Below are positions 1 to 12,185 of a DNA stretch of 64,000 nt, piece after piece. This DNA is from Chimonanthus salicifolius (taxonomy: Eukaryota > Streptophyta > Magnoliopsida > Laurales > Calycanthaceae), in the NCBI GenBank assembly GCA_013350335.1, contig CM023537.1:52013214-52077213 (forward strand), in the 5' to 3' direction. Under the pieces are notes generated by a model. The model was not told the origin of the DNA, made no database searches, and saw only the letters and a list, made by a program, of their open reading frames with translations. The position numbers and the translations under genes are program-made. Each line of letters starts with the position of its first letter. Position 1 is the first letter of the stretch.

Positions 1-1580
1 GTCTTGAGTAGGCCCAAGCCCATGTGAGTGTTCCCAAGCCCATATGAGGGGTCAAACACACCAATCTAGATCTCTAATTGGCTAGTTTAGCCCTCTCCTT
101 GCCGCAATTTTTAAAAAAATAGATTTTCTTTCTCAATTTCAGCTTTTGGTGTGATGCCTACATCAGGAGATGTGTTGAATAAATGGGCTTGGACATATAG
201 GCCCAAATTTTTCTTCTATGTGGTACTTTAGTATTAAGGTGTTGGGCTTGGACCAGCTGAACCAGGACTGAGTCCAGTTTTCTTTTGTCCTTAGACCCGC
301 AAAGTGCCTCTCCGTTTGTACAAAAGGCTTGGATATGATTGATTTTGATTCTCCTTTCTTTACACAATATCTCAACAAACCCAATTTTTTTATTCGATAG
401 GATAGGATTGTGTTCACACTGTTCCCATGATATTAATGACCAAGCCAATGATTGCAGTGTATAATAACTAAATATCAACCACAGTAAGTTCCCCTACTTG
501 TGTGGACCTCTTACCTCTTCAATAATTGCCACCAAAGTTGACCCCACTCGTATCCTCACCTTACCATTTGGCTCTGATTTGTTTAATTTATTAAGTCAAG
601 TGCAACTGAGAACTTTAAAAAAAAAATTTATCATGTAATTTTTTTTTTTTAATTTACATGTAGAAAATCGTAGGTACCAAATCTTCACAGGTGAACCCAC
701 TACTCCTAAAGTACATTAAAGTTAGATCATAAGAGTTCGAACCTGCAATTATATTCTATTTGATTATGTGAGATGTGTAGAAATCTTTATAGATAGAATA
801 TTTTTTGATAAATTTTCCTATGTGTGGCTCTGCAAGATGGATCATATATTAATAAAAAAAAGTTTACAATTGGCCCCTCATATTAAAAGTATTTTTCTTC
901 AAGAATGTATGGCAGCCGCAATGATTTGTGAAGGATAAATGTCATCATGACTAATTTGATGATGCTTCTCCAATGAAATAACTTCCTTCTCAAATACTAT
1001 CTAATTCAATTGAATGCAACTTTTTTTTAAAACTGAATATATTAATAGAAAAGAGAAAGATGCAAAGGCATTGGGTCTGAGAGATTTAAACCCAAAAGCT
1101 AAAATAAATAAAAGAAAAAACATAAAAAATAAAAATCACTCTCCGCAACATGTTAGGGCTAAAAGATAGAACGTGGAGTCCATCCTATTATTTGTGAAGA
1201 AATCTTCCGTTTTTTTGTTGAACTTCTAGCTAGTGTAAAAGAAATCTTGTAACATGAACTCAACACTCTTATCTTCCTTACAATTGTGATTAGTTTTTAA
1301 AGATGGTGTTTCAACCCCTTCAATGATTAATTTTCCCAATCTTGATGAAATCTACAAGTACAAATTTCTCCTAATACTAATAAGTTCTGAATTATTTGAA
1401 TATTTTTGTCCAATCAACTTAGAAAATACTATAGATGTTATACCATTGCAATTGCACATAGCACAACCTATTCTAATCGGACCTGATTTTCCTATCGACA
1501 TTAAATTTATAAATGCCTGACTGAGAAAGAGCCGAGGAAATTTGAGCTCTAATCTTCCTTGGATACCTAAAAAAACAGGT
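1..1580. other. AT-rich intergenic DNA at the left edge
   Basis: No credible coding exon is seen here; short open stretches lack recognisable protein motifs. The stretch holds a SINE-like fragment (about 605-760, listed separately) and poly-T/poly-A runs such as the one at 1021-1029. These runs look like degraded retroelement tails. Confidence 0.5.
605..760 (-). repeat. SINE-like fragment, minus strand
   Basis: Read on the minus strand, this contains a pol III B-box-like stretch (GGTTCGAACTC), then a body with ATGTACTTTAGGAGTAGTGG, and ends in an A-rich tail (the T-rich run near 640-650 on the plus strand). A related copy lies at about 17690-17815 on the plus strand with the same order of blocks: a TTCGAGCCC box, then TGTACTTTAGGGATAGTGGG. 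Two diverged copies with a B-box and an A-rich end suggest a tRNA-derived SINE. The A box is not clear in either copy, so the class is inferred. Confidence 0.45.
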
Positions 1581-1765
1581 TTAATAAAATGTCCAATAAA
1601 CTAAAACATAAAAATAGTCGCTCCATGCAACATGTCCTAAATGCACCAGTATATTATCTCCTAGGGTTCTTAAAAAACATATTTAATAAAATTTTAAATA
1701 AACTAAAACATAAAAATAGTCTCTCCTCACAATGTGTCCTGAATGCACCGTTATATTATCTTTTT
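1581..1765. repeat. Two-copy tandem repeat, period about 102 bp
   Basis: The block starting TTAATAAAAT and containing AAACTAAAACATAAAAATAG and AATGCACC at 1581 recurs at 1683 with scattered substitutions. It is non-coding. A weaker related block occurs near 1092-1160. Confidence 0.7.
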
Positions 1766-1954
1766 CAATAATATTTCAGTTTATTGGCAGGAATTTTGTA
1801 AGAATGAGTTTCATTCTTTCTTAAAATTGTAGAAAACCTTTGTTTGAGAACTACTTAGTGAAAGGGCAGAAACGGGAAGGTCAGGGACAAAGGAAATATA
1901 TATAAAAATAATAGTATATTTGTATAACTGAAATATTCCACACGAGGTTGAGAG

Positions 1955-2160
1955 CAGGGGTACAAAAAATGGTATCGATCGATACGAGATATCGATCAAT
2001 ATATCATTATCGGCAGATATTTTTCTCTTTCCTCCTTTTTTTTTTAAATATCGGTCGATATAATACGACCGATACAATATGATATCGGCCGATATGATGT
2101 CCTCTAAAACTGATATATATCGGCCGATACGATATGTATCAGCCAATATTTCGACTCCTG
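1955..2160. mobile_element. Short hAT-like MITE rich in TATCGGCCGATA-type palindromes
   Basis: The left end reads CAGGGGTACAAAAAATGGTA; the right end, reversed, reads CAGGAGTCGAAATATTGGCT. These are imperfect terminal inverted repeats with the hAT-like CAGGRGT start. The flanks GTTGAGAG (1947-1954) and ATTGTGAG (2161-2168) match at 6 of 8 positions, as expected for an old 8-bp target duplication. The interior is built from repeated GATATCGGCCGATA/ATCGATCGAT palindromes. No coding capacity. A related but less well delimited copy lies near 19528-19790. Confidence 0.55.
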
Positions 2161-2168
2161 ATTGTGAG

Positions 2169-3612
2169 AAAGTGTAAATCAAAATATGCAAGAAAAGAGT
2201 CTAACATGAAAAAATGGAGATTAACGGTAGACGGTAGAATTTTTTGTAATGAGTCACATAACAGTCACCAATCCTCTACCATATATACCTTAAAAAAAAA
2301 TTATGTGAGAATTGGCTTTACGGTCAAAAGCAATTAATTGGTGGGCCTGTAATAAAAGTAGGTTGGAGTTTTAAAAATGAGTTAGGTTTTGGGCAAGTTA
2401 GAATTGGGTTGAAAAAAAGTGACCCAAATTAAATATGGACAGACTAAGATACGGCTCTCAAGCCGACCCACTTGCCTAGTTTTCACCGCTACCTATTTTT
2501 AATTTGGGCCGGGCTAGGGACATACTTTGTATAACCCGATTCAAATTAGTCAACTTGAATTAAAAATAGATTTGATTATTAGTGAGTTGGAGAAGATTGA
2601 AATATAAATTGAATTAAAAAATAGTGATCTGAATTAAATATAAACAACTTAAAATTTGGCTCTCAATCCAACTCGCCTCATCAGATTGCAGCATTGATGG
2701 CAGCATATAACATGATAATCGTTGGTCTAGCTCTTGGAACCCTGACCCATTTGGATCCAAAACCCTATGCCATTAGGGTTATTTCGTTAATGGGAAGAAT
2801 ATATATGATGAAAATGTAGTTAAACATTATTTATTTGTCCTTCGCTTTATTTGTTCATGTAGTTGGGTATTCTTATTTTGTGTGGGAGGTCTCGCCCTTA
2901 AATCCTTGAGGCACTTAATCTGATCTATAGTGCTTGTCGATGGTGTCATGGATTTGAAATTTTATTTATAATCACTATAAAATGGAGTAGGCGGGTATAA
3001 AAGAAAATATAGTTAGACATGTACCAACCATGTGATGAGGAGGTATAAAGGCAACGTGAAGGACTCAAGCAGATCCAATTATCCAATGAAGCTCAACACA
3101 GATGGACCCATACCTGCATCCAATTGTCAAACATGGTCAGAAACTTGACTGCACTCAATTTTTCAAGTGGAAGAAGTAATTGAGGAACCATGTGCAACCC
3201 ATTCCTATAGGTTCTGTGTAGCTTATCATGTCAATGGTATGGATTTAATAAAATATGGTCCCTAGTCTTGAAACTGAGAACTTGAGCCAATTGGGCAATG
3301 ATGCATTCATGAGCATTGGATAATGCCTCATCTATTCTACAAAATTGTTCAACAACCATGAACATGCATATGAATAGGAATGGGCAACTCTTGCTTATTG
3401 TTTACTTCTCACATTTAGTATTTCATGAGCTAGTTTCTTCTTCTACAATGGAGTATGACATTTGCCTGTCGGAATCATTTGGGGCTTTTATACACTGTAA
3501 TGATTCTACTTTGCGATTTTGATGTCAAGAATAAGAGTTAATGGGACATGTGATGATTCACTTATGAATTTTATTTTATGATTAAAGTATTCAGGTCATT
3601 TAAAACACTTGA
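2169..3612. other. Intergenic DNA without recognisable genes
   Basis: AT-rich sequence. The part at 2340-2700 has repeated AATTGGGTT, GACCCAAATTAAAT and CCGACCCACTTGCC-like words, typical of decayed GGGT-rich hAT MITEs. I could not define ends or a target duplication. The rest shows nothing I recognise. Confidence 0.4.
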
Positions 3613-3620
3613 TTAATTTT

Positions 3621-4788
3621 GGCCGCACTTACACACTCGGTTTTCCTGTCTCTACACGTCCGAATCAGGATTTTTGTGGCAAATTATCATTTTACCCTCG
3701 CGTTTCCAATCATTCGAATGAATGTCCAAATATAATTTCAATTCATTCGAATGAATGGACTGAAGAGTAACACGGAATACTGCTCATCTCCATTCATTCT
3801 AATGAATAAATAGTTTCAAGCATTCATTCGAATGAAAAAAATTTCAACTATACATTCGAATGAATAAATAGTTTCAAGCATTCATTCGAATGAATGGGCC
3901 TCATTTATTCGAATGAAAAAAAATTCAACTATACATTCGAATGAATGAGCCTTATTCATTCGAATGATTGTTACAGTTATTTAAATAATAAAATTTATCT
4001 TAAAACTTTAGAGTTATTTTTTGAACAGTTTGTATTTTCAAAATTCCTCAAATTAAATATCCGGACTAATTACGATAATCTGATAAAAATACTTTAAAAC
4101 TTCAAGGTCTTTTGACACTTGTAAATATTTAAAACACACTATTTTACAAATAACTGTCTATGTTGCCGATGCTGTAAAACATAGACAGTTATTTTTTAAG
4201 CACTATGTATTTCTAAAATTTCTCAAATTGAATATCCAGACTAATTGCGATAACTTAATAAAAATACTTTAAGACTTCAAAGTCTTTTGACACTTTCAAA
4301 TGTGTTTTCGGCACAGCCTAGGGTACCGTTATTTGTAAAATACTGTGTTTTAAATATTTAGGAGTGTCAAAAGACCTTGAAGTCTTAAAGTATTTTTATC
4401 AGATTATCGTAATTAGTCTGGATATTTAATTTGAGAAATTTTGAAAATACACACTGCTCAAAAAATAACTTTAAAGTTTTAAAATAAATTTTATTATGTA
4501 AATAACTGTAACAATCATTCGAATGAATGGGAATGCTTGAAACTATTTATTCATTCGAATGAATGGGGCTGAGCAGTATTCTGTGTTACTGTTCAGCCCA
4601 TTCATTCGAATGAATTGAAATTATACTTGGACATTCATTCGAATGAATCCATTCATTCGAATGAATGCCAAAATGAACTAGACATTCATTTAAATGATTG
4701 GAAACGTGGGGGAAAAATGGTAATTTACCATGAAAATCCGGATTCGGGTGTGTAGAGGCAGGAAAACCGGGTGTGTGTAAGTGCGGCC
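3621..4788. mobile_element. Foldback TIR element with CATTCGAATG palindrome arrays
   Basis: The element begins GGCCGCACTTACACAC and ends with the inverse. It is flanked on both sides by the perfect 8-bp duplication TTAATTTT (3613-3620 and 4789-4796). The inverted arms are very long, roughly 550 bp each. Inside each outer arm lies a cluster of the 10-bp palindrome CATTCGAATG: about seven exact copies at 3705-3970 and five at 4515-4670, plus variants. The inner arm (such as ACTAATTACGATAATCTGAT) is present a third time as a direct copy near 4190-4310, so the core is arm, direct copy, inverted arm. There is no open reading frame of note, so this is a non-autonomous DNA transposon. The 8-bp duplication fits hAT; the long arms also resemble Mutator foldback elements. 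Superfamily unsettled. Confidence 0.8.
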
Positions 4789-4796
4789 TTAATTTT

Positions 4797-5216
4797 TTGA
4801 GCATATGCAAGACTTTCTATCAACACAGGTAATTCTACAGAGGGTGGCCCTTTGAAGTACAGTGGGAATCGAATTTAGCACTCTCGCTTTCTGAAACAAA
4901 TTTCTGACCATCACTTTTTCTTTCTTTTTTTTGAGTGATAACAAAAAAATTTCATTAGGAAAGGAGAAAGAAAAGATACAAAAAAGGGTCTAAAAAATTA
5001 GTATCAAAAAAGGGAAAATAACAAACACAAGAAAAAGAAAAGAAAAATATACAAATCCTTTATTGGTAGTTGGATGCATGTATTTCATTAGATTTTATTA
5101 AACTAATTTAATGCTAATGAATTAGATGGAAAATACTTCATAAAAGTGAGGAAACAAGATTACCGATATTTTATTCAATAGCCTCTCTAATGAGCACAAT
5201 TTGTGTAATTCATATA

Positions 5217-5300
<84 letters not shown>

Positions 5301-7150
5301 AAGCTATCCCTTATTTTTTAGAGGCTATAAAGTGACAAGTTTGAGTTTATAATTATTCCTACCTCAGTTATTCTTAAAATCAATCCTTTAGAGGTACCTT
5401 ATAAATACTAGTGAAAGCCTCAATATGAAAATAGAGAAAGAAACTTGTCTAAATATACATAAAAGAGTTATCTGTTGAAAATCAAGAATCAAACATCCTC
5501 CATCCATTATCAGAAGTATTTATTTGATTTATTTCAATTTATTTTAAATTGAAGGAAATTATTTTTTGATAGTTTATTATTTTTAAAGTTGAATGAAGAA
5601 GAATTTATTGTTGGACTCTCTTTTGATGAAAATTCTATTTTATAAAAATAATTTACTGAATTTATGTTTTTAAGTTCAATCTTTAAATATAGAAAAATCT
5701 GCTCTTATCCTTGCCCCACATTCATGTTACAGATAAATGGATAAAATATTTATGGATCAGCAGACCTCTGGAATACATGCTTACCCGCAACAAGGAGATG
5801 GCTGCTTGTTTGGGCACGTGGCAAAGAGATTGATCTTCAGAAGATATACAAATTTTGTTATTTATATACATCAAGTAATTTTCTAGTAGTCTTTTGGAAA
5901 ATCCCTTCTTATTTATTTTACAAATGACGATGATTTATTAAATTTATTAGAATAAGAATCCGAATCTCTCTAATTTTTTATTTATTTAAAAATTTACAAA
6001 TAGAAATGTAAAATTTATAAAATAGATGTATAGTTATATGAATCTCATCTCACTTGTATTTATTCACTTCTACTGACATGATTTTTTCCAATAATATGGA
6101 CTGTATATTTCTATACAATATGCCAATCTCAAATTTACAAGATAATTGTAAAGAAAAATTAATACTCTAAAATGATAAAGAAACATGGTTGTTATTTTAT
6201 TAAAGGTATTGTATTCTTTTATATTCTAAAGTTTGTGCAAGAAGATACAATTAATTGCCTTTTCAAAACTTAATTATGAAATCAATCAAATGACTTACTA
6301 TACGTAAGGATGAGAAATAAAAAGATATAATTTTTGAGTAAATTTCATAGTTTTTTCTATCCACTTCAGATATATTTCTCAGCTACTCCTTCATGAGATT
6401 TTTACTGAATTTTGTATTTTTTTAAAAATATTTTCGACTGATTTTTGAGTTATTCTTGTAATTTTTTCAAATTTTAAAAAATTAAAAGGAATTTATTCAA
6501 CTTTACAGTTTTTAAAGTTATCTTCATTAATTTTGACACTTTGAGTTATTTTCATCAATTTTTCGAATTTTCACTTTAAAATAATCTCAAATTTTGAGTT
6601 TTTTTTGAAAAGGATTTAATAAAATATTATTGAATGTTACGGAATTCAATGGAGAAGTGATTTTCTAACATTTTTCTAAAAATTTGATAAAAGTTTAATT
6701 TTTTTAAGATATTTCTCATTTTTTAGTTTCTTGTCAAAAAATGAATGAAATGATTTACAACAATTAAATTAAGAGCCCTTTATGTGATTGATATAGTTTT
6801 TAGAATGTTTATGTAATTTTTTGAATACTCTAACTTTTTTTATGAAACTCGGTTATTTTAAAAAAATAATAATAATTGAAATACAGATAGCATCGAGGAT
6901 ATTTGAAAACATGAATTTCATATTTGGCGTTTGGTTTCAGACATTTTTTTAAATTTTAGAATATTTTTCAAAATATTTTATTCATATCGAAACTTCAACT
7001 CTAAAGTGTTTAAGATTCTATAAAAATGACCATTATTTTAAAAAATATATATGTTCAATTTAAGTTTTCATATTTTCCTATTTTTCTTTTTTATATATTT
7101 AAAAAAAGTGAGAGAGAGAAAAGAAGAATGTAAGAACAATAAGTAATTAC
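4797..7150. other. Very AT-rich intergenic DNA
   Basis: No coding exon recognised. The stretch includes a poly-T/A-rich block at 4918-5050 resembling the 3' tail of an inverted LINE, the TA microsatellite at about 5217-5294, and about 1.2 kb (5900-7100) of T-rich sequence repeating TTTTCAAATTTTGAGTT-like words. Confidence 0.5.
5217..5294. repeat. (TA)n microsatellite, about 39 units
   Basis: An almost uninterrupted run of TA dinucleotides, visible directly. It is probably length-polymorphic. Confidence 0.95.
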
Positions 7151-7154
7151 GAAA

Positions 7155-7330
7155 TGGTGAGCGATCATGGTCATTTTACCATGATACCCATTTTGTTCTT
7201 TATCTGTCGTACAAAAATATAAAACAATAGGAATATCAGAAATTGGATCGCAGAGAGTAAAATCGACTCAGAGGATCACTCATGAACAGTAAAATCGGCT
7301 CGACGAATCACCTGTAAATAATCAAATCGG
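7155..7330. mobile_element. Single Mutator-like terminus, partner not found
   Basis: Starting at GGTGAGCGATCATGG, this has the same block order as the left terminus of the MITE at 15213: a GCGAT start, then TACCCATTTTGTTC, then a TGTCGTACAAAAATAT block (TTGTCGTACGAAAGTAT there). It is followed by repeated ATCGGCTC/GATCACTC words. No inverted partner was found before or after the copia element. It is probably a relic or a half element. Confidence 0.35.
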
Positions 7331-7527
7331 CTCTCTAAATCACTCATAAATAGTAAATTGGCTCGAAAAAAACTAATAAAAAATCTAATTGGTGAACTGA
7401 ATTTTACATTCCAAACCTTTTTAGTACCATCACGATCTGTATATACATATATACACAAAGTACCCTTGCGAAGATCGCTAGGATATGGCCAATCTCCAGC
7501 TTTAAACCTATGCTGAGACTGCAAGGC

Positions 7528-7755
7528 TGTTAATATTTATTGAAATTGTTTATTCATTGACTGAAATTCAACATAAATACGAAGTACACAATACCAAACT
7601 AACTAGAAACATGGAACAACTAATCCCATGATAAACAGACTCCAAAAGCAATGGGATAAGCCTAAAGAATAGGTCAATCAAACTGACTTCCTAAAGAATA
7701 GGACTCCCACAACTTATTTGTAGACAAAGTAATTAATCAAAAATAATTCCTAACA
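7528..7755 (-). repeat. 3' LTR of the copia element
   Basis: Begins TGTTAATATT and ends CCTAACA on the plus strand (TG...CA). Bases 7756-7769 next to it form the polypurine tract on the minus strand. Confidence 0.93.
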
Positions 7756-7826
7756 CCCTCCCTTAAACTAAATATTCTTCAAATAATCAGTTTAGAGAAA
7801 AACTTCAGTTCTTGTGTATCAAGACT

Positions 7827-10800
7827 TCACCCAGCAATATCCTTCAAAGAGCAAACTCCCAACAATTTCCTCAGCTTCACAAACACTGGTAACTTGAGAG
7901 GCTTGGTTAATATATCAGCAACTTGGTCTTCACTTCTGCAGTAAACCAAATCTATAACACCATCTGTGCAAAGATCACGTAAAAAATGAAATCTCACATC
8001 AATATGCTTACTCCTCCCATGTAAAACTGGATTCTTTGAAAGCTTGATTGTTGAACTATTATCACAAAATATTGGAACAGAACCCTCTTGATAAGCATGC
8101 AATTCTTCAAGCATTCTTTTCAACCAAACTGCTTGACATGCACAAAAAGATGCTGCGACGAACTCTGCTTCAGTTGTAGATAAAGTGACAATTTTCTGTT
8201 TCTTTGATGACGAAGAAACTGGAGCTGCTCCCATCATGAACGCATAGCCAGAAGTGCTTCTTCTATCATCCAAGTCCCCCGCATAGTCACTATCGGTGAA
8301 GCCAATAAGTGTTGCTTCTTCTCCTTCAATAACTGACAATTTTGCACCTTTCTTATAGAAAATTCCCAAGTCAACCGTACCTTTCAAGTAGCGCAGGATT
8401 CTCTTTGCAGCAAGGAGGTGAAATTCAGTTGGGCTATCCATGTATCTACTGATGAGACTAACAGCATGCATTATATCTGGTCTGGTTGCCATTAAATACA
8501 TGAGACTTCCCACAATTTGCTTGTAAAATGTGCTGTCAACCTTCTGTCCTCCAGGATTCTTCAAAAGCTTTAATCCATCCTCAGTTAGAGTACCAACCAA
8601 ATTACAGTTCTTCATCTCAAATCTGTCCAAAATCATCTGAGCATATTTCTTTTGTGAGATGAAAATTCCTGCATCAGTTTGCATCACTTCTATACCAAAG
8701 AAATAACTCATCAATCCAAGATCTGTCATATCAAACTCCTTCATCATGGATTGCTTAAAAACATCAATCATGCCCATATCGTTTCCTGTATAGATTAAAT
8801 CATCTACATATAAACATACAATAAGAAATTTACCTCCCTCTCCAGATTTTGTAAAGAGTGTGTGCTCATATGGGCATTTGTGAAAACCTTCTCTAGCAAA
8901 GTACGCATTTATACGACTGTACCAAGCCCGATGCGCTTGTTTCAGTCCATATAATGCCTTTTTTAACTTGTACACCTTCTCCTCATTTCCTTGTTGTACG
9001 TACCCAAGAGGCTGCTCAACATAAACCTCTTCTTCAAGGCCACCATACAAGAAGGCTGACTTCACGTTAAGTTGAAAGATTGTCCAGGATTTTTGTGCAG
9101 CCATGGAGAGCACCAACCGGATTGTATCTAGCCTGGCAACGGGAGCAAAAACTTCTTTGTAATCAACACCAAACTCCTGTTTGTAGCCTTTCGCCACCAA
9201 ACGAGCTTTATGCTTGTCAATCTCTCCTTTCTCATTCAGCTTGGTTTTAAACACCCACTTCACACCAATTTTCTTTTGCCCTTTTGGAAGGTCAGTCAGC
9301 TCCCATGTGTCATTTTTCTCTATCACTTTAATCTCTGCATCCATGGCTTTTTGCCATTTTGTTTCTTTGACCGCTTCTTTAAAGGTTATTGGATCACAAT
9401 CTAAAAATAAAGCAAAATGAGTAGATGTATCATTATCAGATTGATCATCTCCACTAACCTCATAATCTGCCATCCAACATGGTCTCTTCCTTTCTCGTTG
9501 AGGACGTGGGCTAGCTGGATTTGATGGCTGGACTTCACTTGGTATAATAACAGAAGAACTTGGTGGATGTTGTTGCTGGACAATCTCTTTTGTTGCTTCA
9601 TCTTCATCAAAGCAAACTGGAATGTGTTGTTGCCCAGATTCATTATCATTCCAATTCCATGTCGTATCTTCATCAAATATGACATCTCGGCTTGTAACAA
9701 TCTTCTTTGTGAGAGGGTTGAACAACTTGTAAGCTTTGGAGACTTCACTTACACCAATAAACACACATTTTTCTCCTTTGTCATCCAATTTCTTTCTTTT
9801 TTCATCTAGAACATGAGCAAATGCGATGCAGCCAAAAATTTTGAAGTGATCAACAACAGGTTTGTATCCCTTCCACGCCTCTTCAGGCGTCATGTTCTGA
9901 ACAACAAATGTGGGACTTCTATTCAGGAGATGAACACTCCAATTTACTGCTTCCGGCTAGAAATTCTTTGGAACGCGACTCTTTGCTAGCATACTTCAAA
10001 CCATGCTGAGAATGGTTTGATTCTTCCTTTCAGACACACCGTTTTGCTGTGGTGTATAAGCTGCTGTCAGTTGCCTACGGATGCCATATAGAGCACAAAA
10101 GCTTTCAAAATCTTTGGAGTTGTACTCTCCACCACGATCACTTCGAAGCACTTTAATAGTTCTCCCTGTTTCATTCTCAACAAGAGCTTTAAAGCTTTTG
10201 AATGCAGTCAAAGCTTCTAATTTTTCTTACAAGAAATGAATCCACGTTTTCCTGCTAAAATCATCAATAAATGAAATGAAGTACCTCTTTTTTCCATTTG
10301 ATACCAGATTGATGGGTCCACAGACGTCGGAATGAACAAGTTCCAACGGATTGCGGGCTCTCCATGCCTTTCCTTTTTGGAATTGATCTCGGTGTTGCTT
10401 CCCTACAACACATTCTTCACAGACTTCGGAGGGACAATTTATTTGTGGAAGGCCAATCACCATTTTCTTCTCATGTAGAATCTTCAAACCATTAAAATTC
10501 AGGTGACCGTAGCGGAAATGCCACAGCCAAGTTGAGTCTTTAGCTTTGACAGAGAAGCAAGACTGAACATCATGCTTGATATGCAAAGGAAACATCCGAT
10601 TGCCTGTCATCTTAACTTGAGCAATTGTACCCTTTTTCAGATCATTGATCATGCAAGTGCCTTCCTTGATAGTGATGATGTACCCCTTCTCTTGGAGTTG
10701 ACCCACACTAAGCAAATTACTCTTCAAATCTGGGACATAAAAAACATTTGAGATTGTTTGAGGAGTATTATCTCTTGCTTGGATCTGAATATCACCTTTC

Positions 10801-10886
10801 CCTATCACAGAAATTGTCGAATTATCTCTAAACCTCACAGTCGTTCGAAAGCCTTCATCCAAACAAGAGAACATCCTAATTGCCAC
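7827..10886 (-). pseudogene. copia pol: integrase, reverse transcriptase and RNase H, with three in-frame stops
   Basis: One reading frame runs from about 10886 to 7827. It is broken by TAA (10227-10229), TGA (9996-9998) and TAG (9957-9959). Integrase: a zinc-binding part ending CEECVVGKQH, first catalytic Asp in VHSDVCGP, second Asp in RSDRGGEY and Glu in NGVSERKNQT. Reverse transcriptase: KKIGVKWVFKTK, KARLVAKGYKQ, KKALYGLKQ and the catalytic YVDD box. RNase H: DSDYAGDLDDRRSTSGY, then STTEAEFVA and FCDNSSTIKL, ending VADILTKPL. The last open stretch (9893-7827, 688 codons) is uninterrupted. The TGA is explained by CGA to TGA and the TAG by TGG to TAG, both G/C to A/T transitions. These would be the enzymes for reverse transcription and insertion of the element. 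It lies in a different frame from gag because of a frameshift near 10875. Confidence 0.93.
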
Positions 10887-11862
10887 ACATATGATTGCTG
10901 TAGCCTGTGTCTAAATACCACACATCTGGGGATTTTTCTTCAACAATATGACATGCCATCAATAGAGTAGCTTCATCCTCCTCCTCCTCCTTTTCTGCAA
11001 AGTTAGACTTCTCTCCTTCATTTGATAAGATGGTTTGACATTCAAATTTATAATGTCCATACCTTCCACAACGGCAACATTCTATCTTGGACTTGTCCCA
11101 TTCACGATCATTTGGATTTTGATTGAACCGCCCTCTGCCTCTTCCTCAGCCTCGACCACGACCTCGACCTCTTGTTGATGAAGATTCACCATTGGTCGTC
11201 ACCTTCAAAGCTTGCTCTTCTCCAGTACTACGGTTCAACTTCTGCTCATGGACCAACAATGAACTTTGAAGCTCATCAATTGAAAGCTCATCAACATCAT
11301 GTGATTCCTCAATTGAGCAAACAATATAGTCAAACTTCGGAGTCATTGAGCGTAGAATCTTCTCAACAACGGTAACATCTTCCATCTTATCACCATGGAT
11401 GCGCATCTTGTTTGCAATCGCCATCGTTCTTGAAAAATACTCAGCCACAGATTCTCCTTGTTTCATTTGAAGCGTCTCAAAGTCTCTACGGAGTATCTGC
11501 AATTGAGACCGCTTCACCCTTGTCGAGCCCTGGTATTTCTTTTTTATGGAGTCCCAAATTAGTTTGGAAGTGTCCTTTTGGAGAATTGTCTCCAAAATCG
11601 TTCTATCAATCGCTTGGAACAGGTAATTTTTTACTTTCAGATCCTTCAGCTTCTGGTCATCAATCTTCTTCTGATGGGCTTGTGTCACTGCTCCATCTGG
11701 TTCTGCAATTCCTGTTTCAACAAGATCCCAATACTCCTTGGATCTCAGGAAATTCTCCATCAACATGCTCCAATGGTCATAATGACCATCGAAGCGAGGT
11801 ATTGCCGGCTGCACGTAATTCTCAGGTGCCTTCTCAGACGCCATTGACTCTTGCTGCTTCAA
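10876..11862 (-). pseudogene. copia gag, zinc knuckle and protease start, with an in-frame stop
   Basis: Gag (UBN2/copia type) starts at 11862 with motifs IPRFDGHYDHWSMLMENFLR and QILRRDFETLQMKQGESVAE, forming the particle that packages element RNA. After an Arg-Gly-rich stretch a TGA (11146-11148) ends the open frame. The same frame continues through a perfect CX2CX4HX4C zinc knuckle (near 11040-11082) and the aspartic protease motif DTGYSNHM near 10885-10911. The Cys usual after the Gly of that motif is Tyr here. About one base is then missing near 10875, which shifts pol into another frame. The leader just upstream (11863-11925) holds a short tandem duplication of a TAAGGAAGCTGCTG word. 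Confidence 0.9.
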
Positions 11863-11937
11863 GTAAGGAAGCTGCTGTTTGTTCTCTTGCTGCTGTAAGT
11901 AAGGAAGCTGCTGCTTGTTTCTTCAGACCCCAGTTTT

Positions 11938-11950
11938 GGCTCTGATGCCA
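11938..11950 (-). other. copia primer-binding site
   Basis: On the minus strand this reads TGGCATCAGAGCC, close to the TGGTATCAGAGC site complementary to the 3' end of initiator tRNA-Met used by plant copia elements. It lies two bases inside the 5' LTR. Confidence 0.88.
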
Positions 11951-11952
11951 AA

Positions 11953-12180
11953 TGTTAATATTTACTGAAGTTGTTTATTCATTGACTGAAATTCAACATA
12001 AATACAAAGTACACAATACCAAACTAGCTAGAAATATGGAACAACTAATCCCATAATAAACAGACTCCAAAAGCAATGGGATAAGCCTAAAGAATAGGTC
12101 AATCAAACTGACTTCCTAAAGAATAGGACTCTCACAACTTATTTGTAGACAAAGTAATTAATCAAAAATAATTCCTAACG
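11953..12180 (-). repeat. 5' LTR of the copia element
   Basis: Matches the left LTR over its full 228 bp with 8 differences by eye, all transitions. The terminal base pair is mutated (CCTAACG instead of CCTAACA). Confidence 0.93.
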
Positions 12181-12185
12181 AAGCC

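Larger units (their letters stand above)
7528..12180 (-). mobile_element. Ty1/copia LTR retrotransposon, full length but decayed
   Basis: Two 228-bp LTRs (7528-7755 and 11953-12180) bound an interior coding on the minus strand: gag, CCHC zinc knuckle, protease, integrase, reverse transcriptase and RNase H in copia order. The 5' LTR is the right one. Next to it is a primer-binding site complementary to initiator tRNA-Met, and next to the left LTR a purine tract (AGGGAGGG on the minus strand). The flanks AAGGC (7523-7527) and AAGCC (12181-12185) look like a 5-bp target duplication with one mismatch. By eye the LTRs differ at 8 of 228 positions, all transitions, which suggests fairly recent insertion followed by methylation-type decay. 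Four stops and one frameshift break the polyprotein, so it is not autonomous now. Confidence 0.95.

Noticed and set aside
3621..4788. CRISPR-like array because of repeated CATTCGAATG
   Set aside because: The repeats are short palindromes with irregular spacing inside a plant TIR element with a target duplication; nothing prokaryotic.
9210..9809. Plus-strand open stretches inside the copia element
   Set aside because: Shadows of the minus-strand pol frame.
11412..11945. 177-codon plus-strand open stretch over copia gag
   Set aside because: Antisense shadow of gag and leader; no domain.
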